DNA of 64,000 nucleotides from Cyrtodaria siliqua (GCA_037043455.1 JAWPHD010001224.1:279501-343500); one strand, 5' to 3'. Positions 22,763 through 33,275 are shown, counted from the stretch's first letter. Notes: generated by a model not told the origin, from the sequence alone. Made by a program: numbers and translations.

Positions 22763-25700
22763 ATGAACATTCAAGGACTAGTTACAAAGAGAACAAATAA
22801 ACTGAAAAGTGTTGAGCTAAATGATATTTTTAAATCAAGTGATATTGTGTTGTTTACAGAGACATGGACTGATGAATACTCTGATGTTAATGTTGATGAT
22901 TTTGATTGTTACATATTACATAGGACTGAAAATAAGAAATCGTGTAAGCGTAACTCAGGCGGTATAGCGGTATATATCAGACATGAGTATGTCTCGAAGG
23001 ACACATTGGTATACCTTAGTGATGATGATATTATTTGGGTAAAAATTGAGGGTAAAAGATTATCATTTAGTAGTGATTTATATATTTGTTTAACCTATGT
23101 ATTACCCGATGATAGTAGCCGCCAGGCAATGGTTGAAACCAATATTTTTGATCGCTTATTAGAATCTATTGCATGTATTGAAAATAAAAGTATAAATGAG
23201 TGCAAAATGTTAATTCTCGGGGATTTTAATAGTCGTACATCCACTAATTTTGATTTTGTCATAAACGATAACAATGTTCATATGCATATGTTGCCTGATG
23301 ATTATATTTCTGATATTGAATTGCCGCGTTATTCTGAGGATAAGGGTCATGTGAATAACAATGGGTTACTTTTATTAGATTTGTGTAAACAGAGTTCTTT
23401 GCGTATTTTAAACGGTAGATTTGGCAATGATAAAGGTGTCGGTAGCTATACTTTTGTAGGCAGTAGGGGTAGTTCAGTAGTGGATTATGTGTTGTCGTCG
23501 CAGAATCTATTAACACATGTTAGTGAGTTTGAAGTTGGAGAGCCAAATATTTTGTCGGACCATTGTTTAATAACATTTTCTTTAAATATTTGTAATCCAA
23601 ACAATGAGCCGTCGCTCGTAAACAACAGTTATGAAAGATTAAGTTATAAATATGTATGGAACAACGATAAGAAGTGTGATTTTATTGAGAGTTTCAATAC
23701 AGAAGAAATTAGTGGTAATTTGAATGCTTTAAATGAAAAAATAGAACAGTGTACAAATAGTGGGGACATAAATTCATGTATTCATAATTTTAATGCCATT
23801 ATTGAAGATGTTTCTTCACCAATTTTTAAGCGCAGATTTAATTGTAATAGCGATGTTAAAGCGGATATTCCTGTATTTAACAATAAAAAAGTAAACCCGT
23901 GGTATAATGATGAGTGTCATGAAAGTAAGTTTCTCTTTTTACAAAAGTTGAATAAATATAGAGAAAGTAAAAGTGACATAAATAGAATTAATATGGTTAA
24001 AGCTCGGTCACTTTATAAATCTACTGTTAGAAATTGTAGGACGGATTATGATCGAGTGAAAACAGCTGCTTTTGTAAACGCAAGATATAAAAATGCAAAA
24101 TTATATTGGAATATGTTAAAAGAAGCATCGGGACTTAAGCCAACAAATATACCATTGGCTTCTTTTGAACAATATTTTAAAGCTATTAATAGTCCAAATA
24201 ACGAGTTCTTTGTTCCAGATGAAGATGTTGTATATTTTAATGAACGGTATGAAAATAATGAATTTAACATAATGTTTGAAGAGTTGAATGTGAATTTTAC
24301 TGAGGATGAGATTATAAAATCAATTAAGCAACTGAATTCAAATCGATCGTCTGGACCTGATATGTTATTAAATGAAATGTTCATTCATGGTAAAACTATT
24401 TTATCACCAGTTATTTGTAAAATGTTTAATAAAGTGTTTGAGGTTGGGTATTTTCCAGAAGTCTGGTCAGAAGGGTATGTTATTCCTCTTCACAAAAAGG
24501 GCAATATTAATGATGTAGAAAATTACCGTGGTATTACTTTATTAAGCTGTTTGGGCAAATTATTTACACGTACACTAAATAATAGATTATCGGAGTGGGC
24601 AGAAACATACAGCGTTCTAATTGAAGCACAAGCTGGATTTAGATCGCACATGAGTACTGTTGATAATACATTTGTTTTAAGTGGTTTAATTACACATATT
24701 TTAAATCAAGGAAAGAAATTGTATTGTGCATTTGTTGATTTTACTAAAGCTTTTGACTATGTTGTGCGTGATAATTTATGGTACAAATTAACAAAGTTCG
24801 GTATTCGGGGAAACATTCTTGATATCATTAAATCAATGTACTCATGTGTTAAGTCTAAAGTTAAATACTGTAACCAGTTGAGCGATGAATTTTACTGTGT
24901 ACTTGGCGTTCGGCAAGGGGAGTGCCTATCTCCATTGTTGTTTTCTATGTATTTAAATGATATAGAAGATGCATTCATACATAGTGGTTTTGAAGGTTTA
25001 GATATTAATATGTTTAAGATGTTTATGCTGTTATATGCAGATGATATAGTTTTGTTTGCTAACACTGCAGCAGAGTTACAAAATGGACTTAATATACTAT
25101 CTAGCTATTGTAAAGAATGGAGATTGAAAGTAAATTGTACTAAAACAAAAGTTATGGTATTTAGAAAGGGGGGAATGCTACCACGAAATTTAGTTTTTAT
25201 ATATGATGGTGCCCAATTAGATATAGTTAGTAAGTTCACATATTTAGGTATTGTCTTTTCTACTGGAGGGTCTTCAGCAGAAGCACAAACTACTCTTGCT
25301 GGTCAAGCGCAAAAAGCCATTTTTAAAATGAATAGATATTTATACAAATTTACATTTATATCCCCAAAGCATAAATTAGATCTGTTTGATAAATTGATAA
25401 CTCCAATTTTAAACTATGGTTGTGAAGTGTGGGGATTTATGCAAGCTATATCAATTGAACGAGTGCATTTACAGTTTTGTAAACACATTTTGGGTGTTAA
25501 GAAGACAACTCAAAATGATTTCATATATGGTGAACTTGGCAGAACATCATTTATTACAAGAAGATATTTTATAATAATTAAATATTGGATAAAAATCATG
25601 AGAGTACATGATCGTAAATATGTAAAAATTGTTTATAACATGCTGCTTAATGACTGTGAAATATATCCTCAAAAAATAAACTGGGTTTCCCAGTTGAAAC

Positions 25701-26239
25701 ACTTTTTGTCCTCGCTTGGGTTTTATGATGCATGGTTACAACAAAGTGTTGGTAACGATAAAAAAATTCTTGCAATATTAAAGCAAAGGTTAAATGACAA
25801 TTTTGTTCAGAATTGGCATAGTCGATTAGAAAATTCTACTAGAGCAGTTTTTTATATAAACATTGCAAAGTTTCAGTTTCAATCATATCTAGATAATATA
25901 AATGTTTTCAAAATGTGTCAAGCACTAACTAAATTACGGGTGTCATCTCATAGACTGCAAATTGAAGCCGGTAGGTGGGTTAAACCAAATAGGATTCCTG
26001 TAAGCGATAGAATATGTGTATTTTGTAATAAACTTGAAGATGAATTTCATTTTGTGTTGGAATGCCAAACATACATAATGTTAAGGAAGCAATATATTCC
26101 TAAATATTTTTATAAGAGACCAAATATGATCAAGTTTCTGGAATTACTAAACTCACAAAATAAGATATATATTCGCAAACTGTGTACCTTTGTTTTAAAA
26201 GCATTTAAGTTACGAAATGAAACACTATACAGAAATTAG
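22763..26239 (+). CDS. LINE ORF2 protein: APE endonuclease and reverse transcriptase
   Basis: 1158 residues from the ATG at 22763. The frame is open from 22727, directly after the ORF1 stop. The N-terminal AP-like endonuclease has 'NIQGL', 'FTETW' (31-35, catalytic Glu), 'GDFNSRT' (about 153) and 'SDH' (265-267). The reverse transcriptase shows 'NYRGITLLS', 'AQAGFR', 'FVDFTKAFD' (about 657, catalytic Asp) and 'YADD' (758-761). A C-terminal C-x2-C-x7-H-x4-C cluster begins near residue 1085. All catalytic motifs are intact, so target-primed reverse transcription is plausible. The residues just before the ATG look like the first endonuclease strand, so the true protein may start earlier through readthrough. 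Confidence 0.93.
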   Translation: MNIQGLVTKRTNKLKSVELNDIFKSSDIVLFTETWTDEYSDVNVDDFDCYILHRTENKKSCKRNSGGIAVYIRHEYVSKDTLVYLSDDDIIWVKIEGKRLSFSSDLYICLTYVLPDDSSRQAMVETNIFDRLLESIACIENKSINECKMLILGDFNSRTSTNFDFVINDNNVHMHMLPDDYISDIELPRYSEDKGHVNNNGLLLLDLCKQSSLRILNGRFGNDKGVGSYTFVGSRGSSVVDYVLSSQNLLTHVSEFEVGEPNILSDHCLITFSLNICNPNNEPSLVNNSYERLSYKYVWNNDKKCDFIESFNTEEISGNLNALNEKIEQCTNSGDINSCIHNFNAIIEDVSSPIFKRRFNCNSDVKADIPVFNNKKVNPWYNDECHESKFLFLQKLNKYRESKSDINRINMVKARSLYKSTVRNCRTDYDRVKTAAFVNARYKNAKLYWNMLKEASGLKPTNIPLASFEQYFKAINSPNNEFFVPDEDVVYFNERYENNEFNIMFEELNVNFTEDEIIKSIKQLNSNRSSGPDMLLNEMFIHGKTILSPVICKMFNKVFEVGYFPEVWSEGYVIPLHKKGNINDVENYRGITLLSCLGKLFTRTLNNRLSEWAETYSVLIEAQAGFRSHMSTVDNTFVLSGLITHILNQGKKLYCAFVDFTKAFDYVVRDNLWYKLTKFGIRGNILDIIKSMYSCVKSKVKYCNQLSDEFYCVLGVRQGECLSPLLFSMYLNDIEDAFIHSGFEGLDINMFKMFMLLYADDIVLFANTAAELQNGLNILSSYCKEWRLKVNCTKTKVMVFRKGGMLPRNLVFIYDGAQLDIVSKFTYLGIVFSTGGSSAEAQTTLAGQAQKAIFKMNRYLYKFTFISPKHKLDLFDKLITPILNYGCEVWGFMQAISIERVHLQFCKHILGVKKTTQNDFIYGELGRTSFITRRYFIIIKYWIKIMRVHDRKYVKIVYNMLLNDCEIYPQKINWVSQLKHFLSSLGFYDAWLQQSVGNDKKILAILKQRLNDNFVQNWHSRLENSTRAVFYINIAKFQFQSYLDNINVFKMCQALTKLRVSSHRLQIEAGRWVKPNRIPVSDRICVFCNKLEDEFHFVLECQTYIMLRKQYIPKYFYKRPNMIKFLELLNSQNKIYIRKLCTFVLKAFKLRNETLYRN

Positions 26240-26444
26240 CTATTTCTGAATATAATGTATGTAATATATGTGCTAAGGAAATTGTGATGAATTGTAATTT
26301 ATTTAAACGCCTTCTCATTGTATCAGCTCAGTAAAGATAAACTGCATATTTGAACATGTATTGTTTGTAATAACTACACTGTTGTCATGCTTTGTAATTG
26401 AATTTTGTATCCTCATGGGCTTTTAAGCCTATTGGAAATTGGAA

Positions 26445-26472
26445 ATAAAGATCTATCTATCTATCTATCTCT
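26445..26472 (+). repeat. (ATCT)n tail of the LINE
   Basis: ATCT repeats follow GGAAATAAAGATCT and mark the 3' end of the element just before the CATCAA duplication. Confidence 0.9.
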
Positions 26473-26565
26473 TACATCAAATGACTTCATGTTGAATTAA
26501 ATGGCCTGTCATTGAATGGTTTGTAAATATCCACATTTTGACGGTTTTGGCTTCCCATAGAAATG

Positions 26566-28180
26566 CAAACTTTCTTGATGACACTAATATTTTTCTGAAT
26601 TAACTTCATATGAAATGCTTATATTACAAAAAAAAATATCGGCTGGACGGTTTTAAATATACAGTAAATTATGGACAGGATTATATTGCGGCAGAATAAA
26701 GGTTTGTACTTTGGCATATCACTCCGCCGTCAAAACTTTAAAATAATCACCACCAAATCGTCCCCATAGCGTAACAGTGCAGGGATTTGATTACCGCACT
26801 TTCCAGTATCACATAGTCTAGATCTTAACAACCTTCTAAAACTAAAGTACTAAGCTATACTATATATCAAAATGTAGATAATAAGTCGTGTTTCTTTCGA
26901 TTGTTTACATGTCAATCAACGGCCGATAGTTGGTGGTGTCACGGTGCTGAAGAAGTTCTGTTGCTATTTTTATATTTTAGCTATGGTCATGTGACAAATT
27001 ATCACTTGATCGCAGACGTTGACTGAGGTCAATGTAATGTCCTCTGGGAAAGATTGATAATGCTGTTGTTTGGCTGCAACTTGTGCTATTTTTAACTCAG
27101 AATCCGGCCAGCCTTCAAGTTTGGGTATACCATTCTGTTAACATTGCAGCGGGGAGTTTGCTTCTCGCCGCAGTAATACCACTGATAATCACACTCAGTA
27201 TTGTGATAATGTATATACATACATATGCATCCAAATTACAGATACACATCAGACTACATATTTCCCAAAACGATACACAAAACTGCTGCAAAATACATGT
27301 ACAAACACACATCACAAAGAAGTGCTCAAGTTCCTATTAGTATCTATTGCCTGCCATCATGCATGTATTTAGCAAAGGATAATCACGTATAAGTACGAGT
27401 TGGCTTGCCGAGAATTTTGATATGTGTACGCGTATTTGCATTTAAATATATAAATTATACGCTTCGTGCTACACGTCGCCCGTATACGTGCTACAAGTCG
27501 CCCGTACGTACATATATCAACATACAGCACAGTAATTATGACTAGATCTCAAAGTGAACATCAACATATACAAATAGTTGACGAGCAGTTATAGATTTTG
27601 CTGAATTTATACGATAGGCGTACGTGACGATAGTCGTACGTGAGGTGTAGTGTGGTAAATAGATCATTCAGCGGTCCAATGACTGGGTCATAAGTACGTA
27701 CGACCCATGAAGATAAAACACACACACATACACTTGACAGCGATAGTGAAATGCATATACAAAAGTATACAAACAACTTGCATAGTAATCATGAATTAAC
27801 ATATTATTGATATACTGATCAGGAATTAACATATTATTGATTTGTATCCAAGTATACATTTAGCAGGGGTCCCAAACGACTTTCCATAAACGAGATACTC
27901 TACAGTGGCATAGCTGTTCTGCAAATGATGTTCAAGCTCTATGTTGCCAGTGACCACATTTTATCTACTTACAATAAAAAGTTTTATCTACTTACACTAA
28001 AAAGATGAACAGATCTGACACTGAACTTGAAGTATGTCGTCTAAAGGAGTACATCTAGTTCACCAGAGCTGAACTTGAAGTATGTCGTCTTAGGACACCA
28101 ACGTGATAACATGCAGTAAACAGCGGCGTAAAACAAATACGACTTACAAAATGTATCACGTGTATATATACTGAAATAAA
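26566..28180. other. No gene recognised
   Basis: AT-rich. Small direct repeats are present: GTGCTACACGTCGCCCGTA-like near 27465 and 27488, and CTGAACTTGAAGTATGTCGT near 28021 and 28069. A short CA run lies at 27719. No coding region is supported. Confidence 0.4.
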
Positions 28181-28186
28181 CATGTT

Positions 28187-28702
28187 TAGCAAGTTTTTTT
28201 TAATGAAATAATACTGTGTACAAGATTGGGACTTTACGGTCTTGACCCCTACGTTCATTTATTCGTTACGTCTGACTGTTATTAGTAGTATAGAAACTGG
28301 GGGTTCTGGGACAGTTTTTCCCTCGGTTGCGTATTGGCACATTTGCGTATCACAGCATGAAAAACAAGCTAAAATCGCCGAAAAACTATCGAAAACAACA
28401 ATCAGTTACAAGCCGAGGAGATGCCGTGTTGTCAAGCTTTAGCAAGTTTTTTTTAATGAAATAGTACTGTGTACAACATTTGGGACTTTACGGTCTTGAC
28501 CCCTACATTCATTTATTCGTTACGTCTTTAAGACGTTCGACTGTTATTAGTAGTGTAGAAACTGGGGGTTCTGGGACAGTTTTTCCCTCGGGTTCCCCTC
28601 CATTACGAGATGGCAAATTTGCGTGTTACAGAATGAAAAATCGCCGAAAAACTGATCGAAAACAACAATCAGTTACAAGCCGAGGTGATCTGTGTTGTCA
28701 AG
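28187..28702. repeat. Tandem duplication, two ~255-bp copies
   Basis: 'AGCAAGTTTTTTTTAATGAA' begins both copies (about 28187 and 28441). They share 'CTTTACGGTCTTGACCCC', 'GAAACTGGGGGTTCTGGGAC' and 'CAATCAGTTACAAGCCGAGG', with indels between. Confidence 0.9.
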
Positions 28703-28748
28703 CCCCCCCTACCCCCCCACCCCCACCCCCTCCCCCTCCCCTCACCCC
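28703..28748. repeat. C-rich polypyrimidine tract
   Basis: Runs of C broken by A or T over about 46 bp. The minus strand has several G5-G7 runs and could form a quadruplex. It follows directly after the second duplicate. Confidence 0.8.
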
Positions 28749-29089
28749 AACAAATTTAAAACTCGTTTTGCAAACCCCCCTTCGGAAAAAAATTCCTCAG
28801 AATCCCCAGCTTTTATACTACTCGCAGAATAATTGATAATATGACGTGTTACTTTATTCTAACTGTTTTCAAATCTAAACAGGTGGACGTTTCCAGCCAA
28901 GTGGCTAACAAGATTTCAAAATAAGCGTTCTTGGAGCGTCGAAGTACTTATCCACTCCTTCAAAATAGTTTTAATGCAATCAAACAAATTCGGCAGAAAC
29001 AGGACAATCATCCTCGTCATCACTTTACATATCACGCTCCATCATAGAATATTTTATTTTCCTGCACGCGCATATTTCGCATTTCATAT

Positions 29090-29308
29090 CGAGAAGTTTT
29101 TCTCTGTTTTCATCAAGTTTTTTAAGATAATGATTTCCGATAGTAATCGCTTTTGTTTATTAATTTGAGTTTTCTTAATATCTAGAAAATCAGCACGAAT
29201 CACATCATAATCTACTTGACCTAGCTTACCTAATAGCAATAGGTTTCGGTATTTTATTTTTAACTCTTCAAGTTTTTTTCATACCTTTTCTACATATTTT
29301 TGTTCCAT
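29090..29308 (-). pseudogene. Charged small-ORF remnant, possibly belonging to the Polinton element
   Basis: Minus-strand reading from an ATG at 29308 gives a lysine-rich, probably helical peptide with one early stop (about residue 10). It then stays open for about 65 residues ('KKLEELKIKYRNLLLL'). I do not recognise it. Its position beyond the integrase end suggests it is a leftover gene of the Polinton-like element, but dispersed repeat is also possible. Confidence 0.35.
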
Positions 29309-29765
29309 TAATAATATAGTAATATATTAACGCGCTATTATACTATACTATGTAAAAGAAGTTTTGGACCTTGGCAGTGTTCGAACCCATACAATGATCG
29401 CTAAACCATGACATTCGACCATAACTCTTATTATCTCAGTTGATAATTCACAATGGATCGACAATCAACAACAATTATCGTTTACAATGAAAGTTTGCGA
29501 AAAAATAATAATCTTTTTATTGGTTACTCGAATGTGCCCGTAACTGTTACTTTGTATGGACTTTGCAACATTTTTTACAGACTCTTTGTGTGTTCGCGAT
29601 ATTTTTTAAAAATCAAATCTTGCTTGGAATTTAATGTTTCTGCTACCAAATTAACCGGGTAGGGTAGACATTGGTTACTAAAAAAAGATACTTAAATTTT
29701 GTCCACTAGTTTTATTTTTATATGACTTTATATACCCTGGTCCAAAACTTTTTTTACCGAGTATA

Positions 29766-31520
29766 TGTGGACTTGCTATGAAGTTTGTGAAGCACTCATC
29801 TTCCTTTTAGATAATATTTTCGTCAGGTATGGAACCACCGTTTACAGACAAATTGTTGGTACGAACTGTGCCCCACTTGTCGCAGCTTTGTTTTTATTTT
29901 GCTATGAAAGAGATTTCATGTTGAGTCTTTCACCAGATACCCAGGCAGATGTTATTGAAGCCTTTAAAGGGAGTACATCAGGCTTTTCATAGGGGTCTAG
30001 GTGTCCGACTTAAAATTGACAAATAATGATATTTGTTATTTTAAAGCGCCTAAACATAATGAATGATCCTAACAATGACCCCTTAGTTACAAGGAAATTC
30101 ATTATATACAACAATACGTGCTATCCTAGGTTACGCAACAGGGTTAATTTCAGCATTTTATACCCGATTCCAACCTAGCTATATGGTGTATTCGAAGTTT
30201 AAACCTTAACAATATGGTTCCAACATCATATTTTGATGGATATAAGTGTTTTATCATGAATTGGAACATTTTTATAATTTAAGATATTTCTAGAAAAATC
30301 ATGATGTACTCCCTTTAATGACACCTCTCGGTATCTGGATGACATATTGAACATTGACAACCCTTTCTTTCCAACTATGGTTAATAATATTTATCTTAAA
30401 GAACTTCAGTTAAAAAGTCTAATATATCTGATAATAACGCTTCTTTTCTTGATTTAGATCTCTCTATCGAAAATGGTGAAATAATTAGCAAAATATATGA
30501 CAAGAGAGATGGTTTTAATTTTGACATTGTTAATTATCCCCACTTGGATGGAGATGTTCCCCGAGCAACTTCTTATGGGGTGTATGTGTCTCAACTTATT
30601 CGTTTTTCAAGAGCTTGTACTCGAGTTGAGGACTTTAATATTCGTAATCTTTGTATAACTAAAAAGCTATTCAATCAGGGTTACCATTACCATAAACTTC
30701 GTAAAAACATTTTATTATCGTAACCCTGATCTTCTTTCCAAATATAAAAGTAATCTGAGGACTCTTCTGCGACAAGGACTATCACAAACTGACTTCTATG
30801 GTGATGTGATTTATAAACTTCGAAAGATTCTTGGTCATGATCACTTTCATACTATCTTTGTTAAACTTGTTACAAAGTTTATCAAAAAAGGTTATGACCC
30901 TATCATTTTGCAACGTACTGCATGCTTGGTGGTGGACCCTTTTACAGTTCGCCACTTTGCTTTCCTCTTTAATTGTACGATGACCGGACAGGCTATGGAC
31001 CCTATGATGACGCCTACCTAACGCCCATTGGGACGGTGGCGTTTGATGTTTGTCTAAGATCTTTCTTGTCGTGCCCTTAATGGTTTATTCTCTTGTTGCT
31101 GTGGCTTCTGCCAAGTCAATGAGTACCTCCATTGTGGCTTTCTAGGCTATTGTTTTTTTGTATTATATTTACACGAGCATATTTGTGTTACTTATATTGC
31201 CTATTGATGCTGCCTTGTTGATTAGAGATTAGATAATGGCGGGGATTTCTTCATTTACAATGTCCAGTTTTTAATGGGACGACAGTAGGGTAAGTCTGAG
31301 GTTTGGTGCACCCTAGAACCGGTTTAAACCCCCAGTGGCCTACTTTGCCACTGACCGTTCCAAGGCGGTAGCCCTATTGTCAACCCTTTTGTGTTTGTGA
31401 TGTCGTTTGCATTTATTATTACTTTTGTCTTCTTGTTTGCCTGTTTGCGTGTTTGTTTATGTGTTTTGTGGTTGACTGTCCTCCTTGAATGCTACTTTCC
31501 CTGTCCGATCTTTTTATATT
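29766..31520 (+). pseudogene. Penelope-like element, plus-strand copy, 5'-truncated and broken
   Basis: The reverse transcriptase C-terminal half is recognisable with frameshifts. It contains 'GTNCAPLVA', 'CYERDFM', 'YLDDILNI'-type catalytic segments after 30315, and further conserved blocks to about 31020. The 3' UTR from about 31130 matches, base for base over long stretches, the minus-strand copy ending near 33276. A 347-bp MITE interrupts it at 29968. It lies next to the integrase 3' end, so it appears to have inserted into the Polinton-like element. No GIY-YIG part remains in this copy. Confidence 0.8.
29968..30314. mobile_element. MITE, 347 bp, TTAA target duplication, inside the Penelope-like element
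   Basis: AGGGAGTACATCA at 29968 is matched inverted at 30302-30314. TTAA flanks each side (29964-29967 and 30315-30318). The minus-strand element copy near 34130 is uninterrupted at the same place and serves as the empty site. TTAA specificity fits piggyBac- or Kolobok-type transposases. Confidence 0.88.
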
Positions 31521-31532
31521 TCTTGAATATTT

Positions 31533-32345
31533 TTAAACGGTACCAACTATTAAAGTCCGCATATTACCTTTCCATTTAACTAGGGTTTGTTTGTTTTTAT
31601 AATCACGTCGTATAACCTTTTCAATTGTGAATATTTCTTGATCAGCTTTTAACATTTTTAATTCATAAAAACACCCGTCAATCTTTTGGTTGTTCAAATC
31701 TTTTATTTTGTATGTCACAGGATTTGCATATTGAATTTTATCAATAACAAATATTTCTTCTGTCCAGTTTGGCGTATACCCGTTCTCAAACGTTCTTTTA
31801 TATTTGCTAATTCTAACCTTTTCTCCTATTTTGAAATTTGGCAAAGCTTTATTAATTTTCATCTTTCCATATAGTTTGAAATACACCTTTCCTCTGTTTT
31901 CGTCATCACTTGCTTCAGTCGGTATCATTTTAATACTCCGATGTTTTGTGTTATTGTACTTATCAACCATCGCCTGTAGCACGTCTAAATATGTATTTGT
32001 ATTGTTTGCTGTAAAATATTTCAACATCCTCTCTTTCAATGTTCGGTTAAACCGTTCAATTACTACAGCTTTTCCGAAATTAAACGTGTGATATATTTTA
32101 ACATTATTAGCATCAAGAAATGGCTTAAATGTCTTGTTATAAAACTCCACACCCTGGTCAACCGGGTGCAATTTACATTGTCTTCCCGTACTTATAATCT
32201 TTTGGAAAGCTTTAGTAATTTCTATACCAGTTTTATTTGGAACTGGAATAACCCAAGCAATTTTTCTAAATACATCAATAATAGTGAGCAGGTATTTACA
32301 CCTTTATTATATTTTGAAAACGATTGCATATTTTATCAATTTCAT
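31533..32345 (-). pseudogene. Polinton/Maverick-type integrase (rve), broken
   Basis: A retroviral-like integrase core is read on the minus strand. 'YLLTIIDVF' lies near 32270, 'VDQGVEFYN' (second catalytic Asp) near 32150, and 'ERFNRTLKERM' (catalytic Glu) near 32040. It is followed by a chromodomain-like tail ending 'TLVKWKG'. The segment that should contain the first catalytic Asp (after 'NEIDKI', near 32335) is missing about seven residues, and a frameshift follows. The enzyme is therefore dead. The upstream frame is continuous with the PLA2 domain. Confidence 0.85.
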
Positions 32346-32830
32346 TAACAATCACGTTGCGTTGAGTAAACTTTATTCGTATAGGTTTATGAAGTTCATC
32401 GGCTAGCTTATCAGTCCTTTTCTTGTTTTTTGATGCTCCAAGTCCTAGTTTGTATTTAGTACTAATAACCGGATTGACTGTCAAATTCTTGGCGAGTTTT
32501 TCTCCAAGTGATTTGGATTTGCTCGTTTTTAAACCGGCCAGCATGTTTTTATCGCACACTGATTTATTACTAGGACTTTTGTCATAACAGTAATCATGCT
32601 CTTTGCAAATAGCATCTAATTCATTTGATGGTTTTCCACTATCAAGCGGATCACCCGGACCGCAATATTTATAACCAGGAAGTGTAAGTCCCTTTTTAAG
32701 CAACAAAGGGAGTAAAGCTTTACGAATATCAATACTTCAACCTTGTGTACTTTTAACAAATTGTGTTTTAGTACTACCATAAGAAGGGCATGTTGCTTTT
32801 AACATTCTTCTACCATATCTTGCTAGAATG
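32296..32830 (-). pseudogene. Phospholipase A2-like (parvovirus VP1-type) domain leading into the integrase
   Basis: The reading contains 'GYKYCGPG' (calcium-binding loop type) and 'CKEHDYCYD' (His-Asp catalytic pair). These are hallmarks of the small PLA2 domains found in parvovirus VP1 and in Polinton/adintovirus genomes, where they help a particle cross membranes. An intact frame runs from an ATG at 32706 to 32296. Homologous-looking sequence with one stop extends upstream to about 32830. After a lysine-rich linker the same frame enters 'ADELHKP', the start of the integrase. It is unclear whether this is a native fusion or a result of decay. Confidence 0.75.
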
Positions 32831-32892
32831 TACTGAGGATTTTCATTTTTTAGTAATCATATTTTCTTTAACGCAGTAACTCATATATAAAT

Positions 32893-33275
32893 CTAATTAG
32901 ATAAAATATGATTTAATATGTTTTCATTTTCTATTGGTTGGTAAGGTTTTAGTATTTTATAAAGAATAACGTACACACTATTTCCTTCTCGCAACTTTCT
33001 AATGAAGAATAAACATAAATATCCACATGAGGCACTTGTTTTATCTTGATACTGAATTGTGTTGTATTTTATGTTGGGTATGTAAGTCAAAACATTTTTG
33101 GTGGACTTAAGCCAAACGGATCAAAGTAATCATTATTGCAGTAGCAAGTCCAGTGGGTACCAGTTCCGGTAAAATCGTCAAGATTAATAATACCTAATTC
33201 TTGTTTATTTTGTTTTGTTGGTAATTTGTTCTTGCTAAACACTTCCCTGAATTTCTGTATACCTAACTGCTTAAA
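32893..33275 (-). pseudogene. Adenain-like cysteine protease, C-terminal part, broken
   Basis: Minus-strand reading across two frames shows 'GTHWTCY' (catalytic His), 'FDPFGLSPP' (usually D-S-F-G), 'IQYQ' and 'SASCGYLC' (catalytic Cys). This is the order of the adenovirus-type maturation protease carried by Polintons. The N-terminal segment is separated by the minus-strand Penelope-like element and appears near 36110-36150 ('LELIKWL'-like). A frameshift lies near 33090. The gene is split and inactive. Confidence 0.8.

Larger units (their letters stand above)
21172..26474 (+). mobile_element. Complete LINE retrotransposon, two ORFs, (ATCT)n tail, 6-bp target duplication
   Basis: CATCAA flanks the element at 21166-21171 and 26475-26480. 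Comparison with the intact left arm of the host foldback element restores the uninterrupted site. A 184-bp 5' UTR is followed by ORF1 (21356-22726) and ORF2 (22763-26239 by first ATG). A 235-bp 3' UTR ends ATAAAGATCT(ATCT)n. Both ORFs are open throughout, so this copy may be recently active. The encoded endonuclease and reverse transcriptase are of the APE/Jockey-L2-CR1 style, and ORF1 carries an L1-type RNA-binding module. The clade name needs a tree. Confidence 0.92.
15465..26559. mobile_element. Large foldback element, TATGGGAAGCC termini, 6-bp target duplication, interrupted by a LINE
   Basis: The left end TATGGGAAGCC at 15465 is repeated inverted at 26549-26559. GAAATG flanks both ends directly (15459-15464 and 26560-26565). 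The left arm is 15465-16180. The right arm is 20364-21171 continuing at 26481-26559, because a complete LINE sits inside it. Without the LINE the element is about 5.8 kb. Arms contain 124-bp tandem units (starts 15538, 15662 and 15786 on the left; four or more on the right). The 4.2-kb core holds no transposase, so it is non-autonomous. Termini match those of the 9540-11051 element in 10 of 11 bases. Confidence 0.85.

Noticed and set aside
29365..29430. tRNA-like B-box (GGGTTCGAACAC on the minus strand)
   Set aside because: No convincing A-box at the right distance and no cloverleaf pairing could be drawn.
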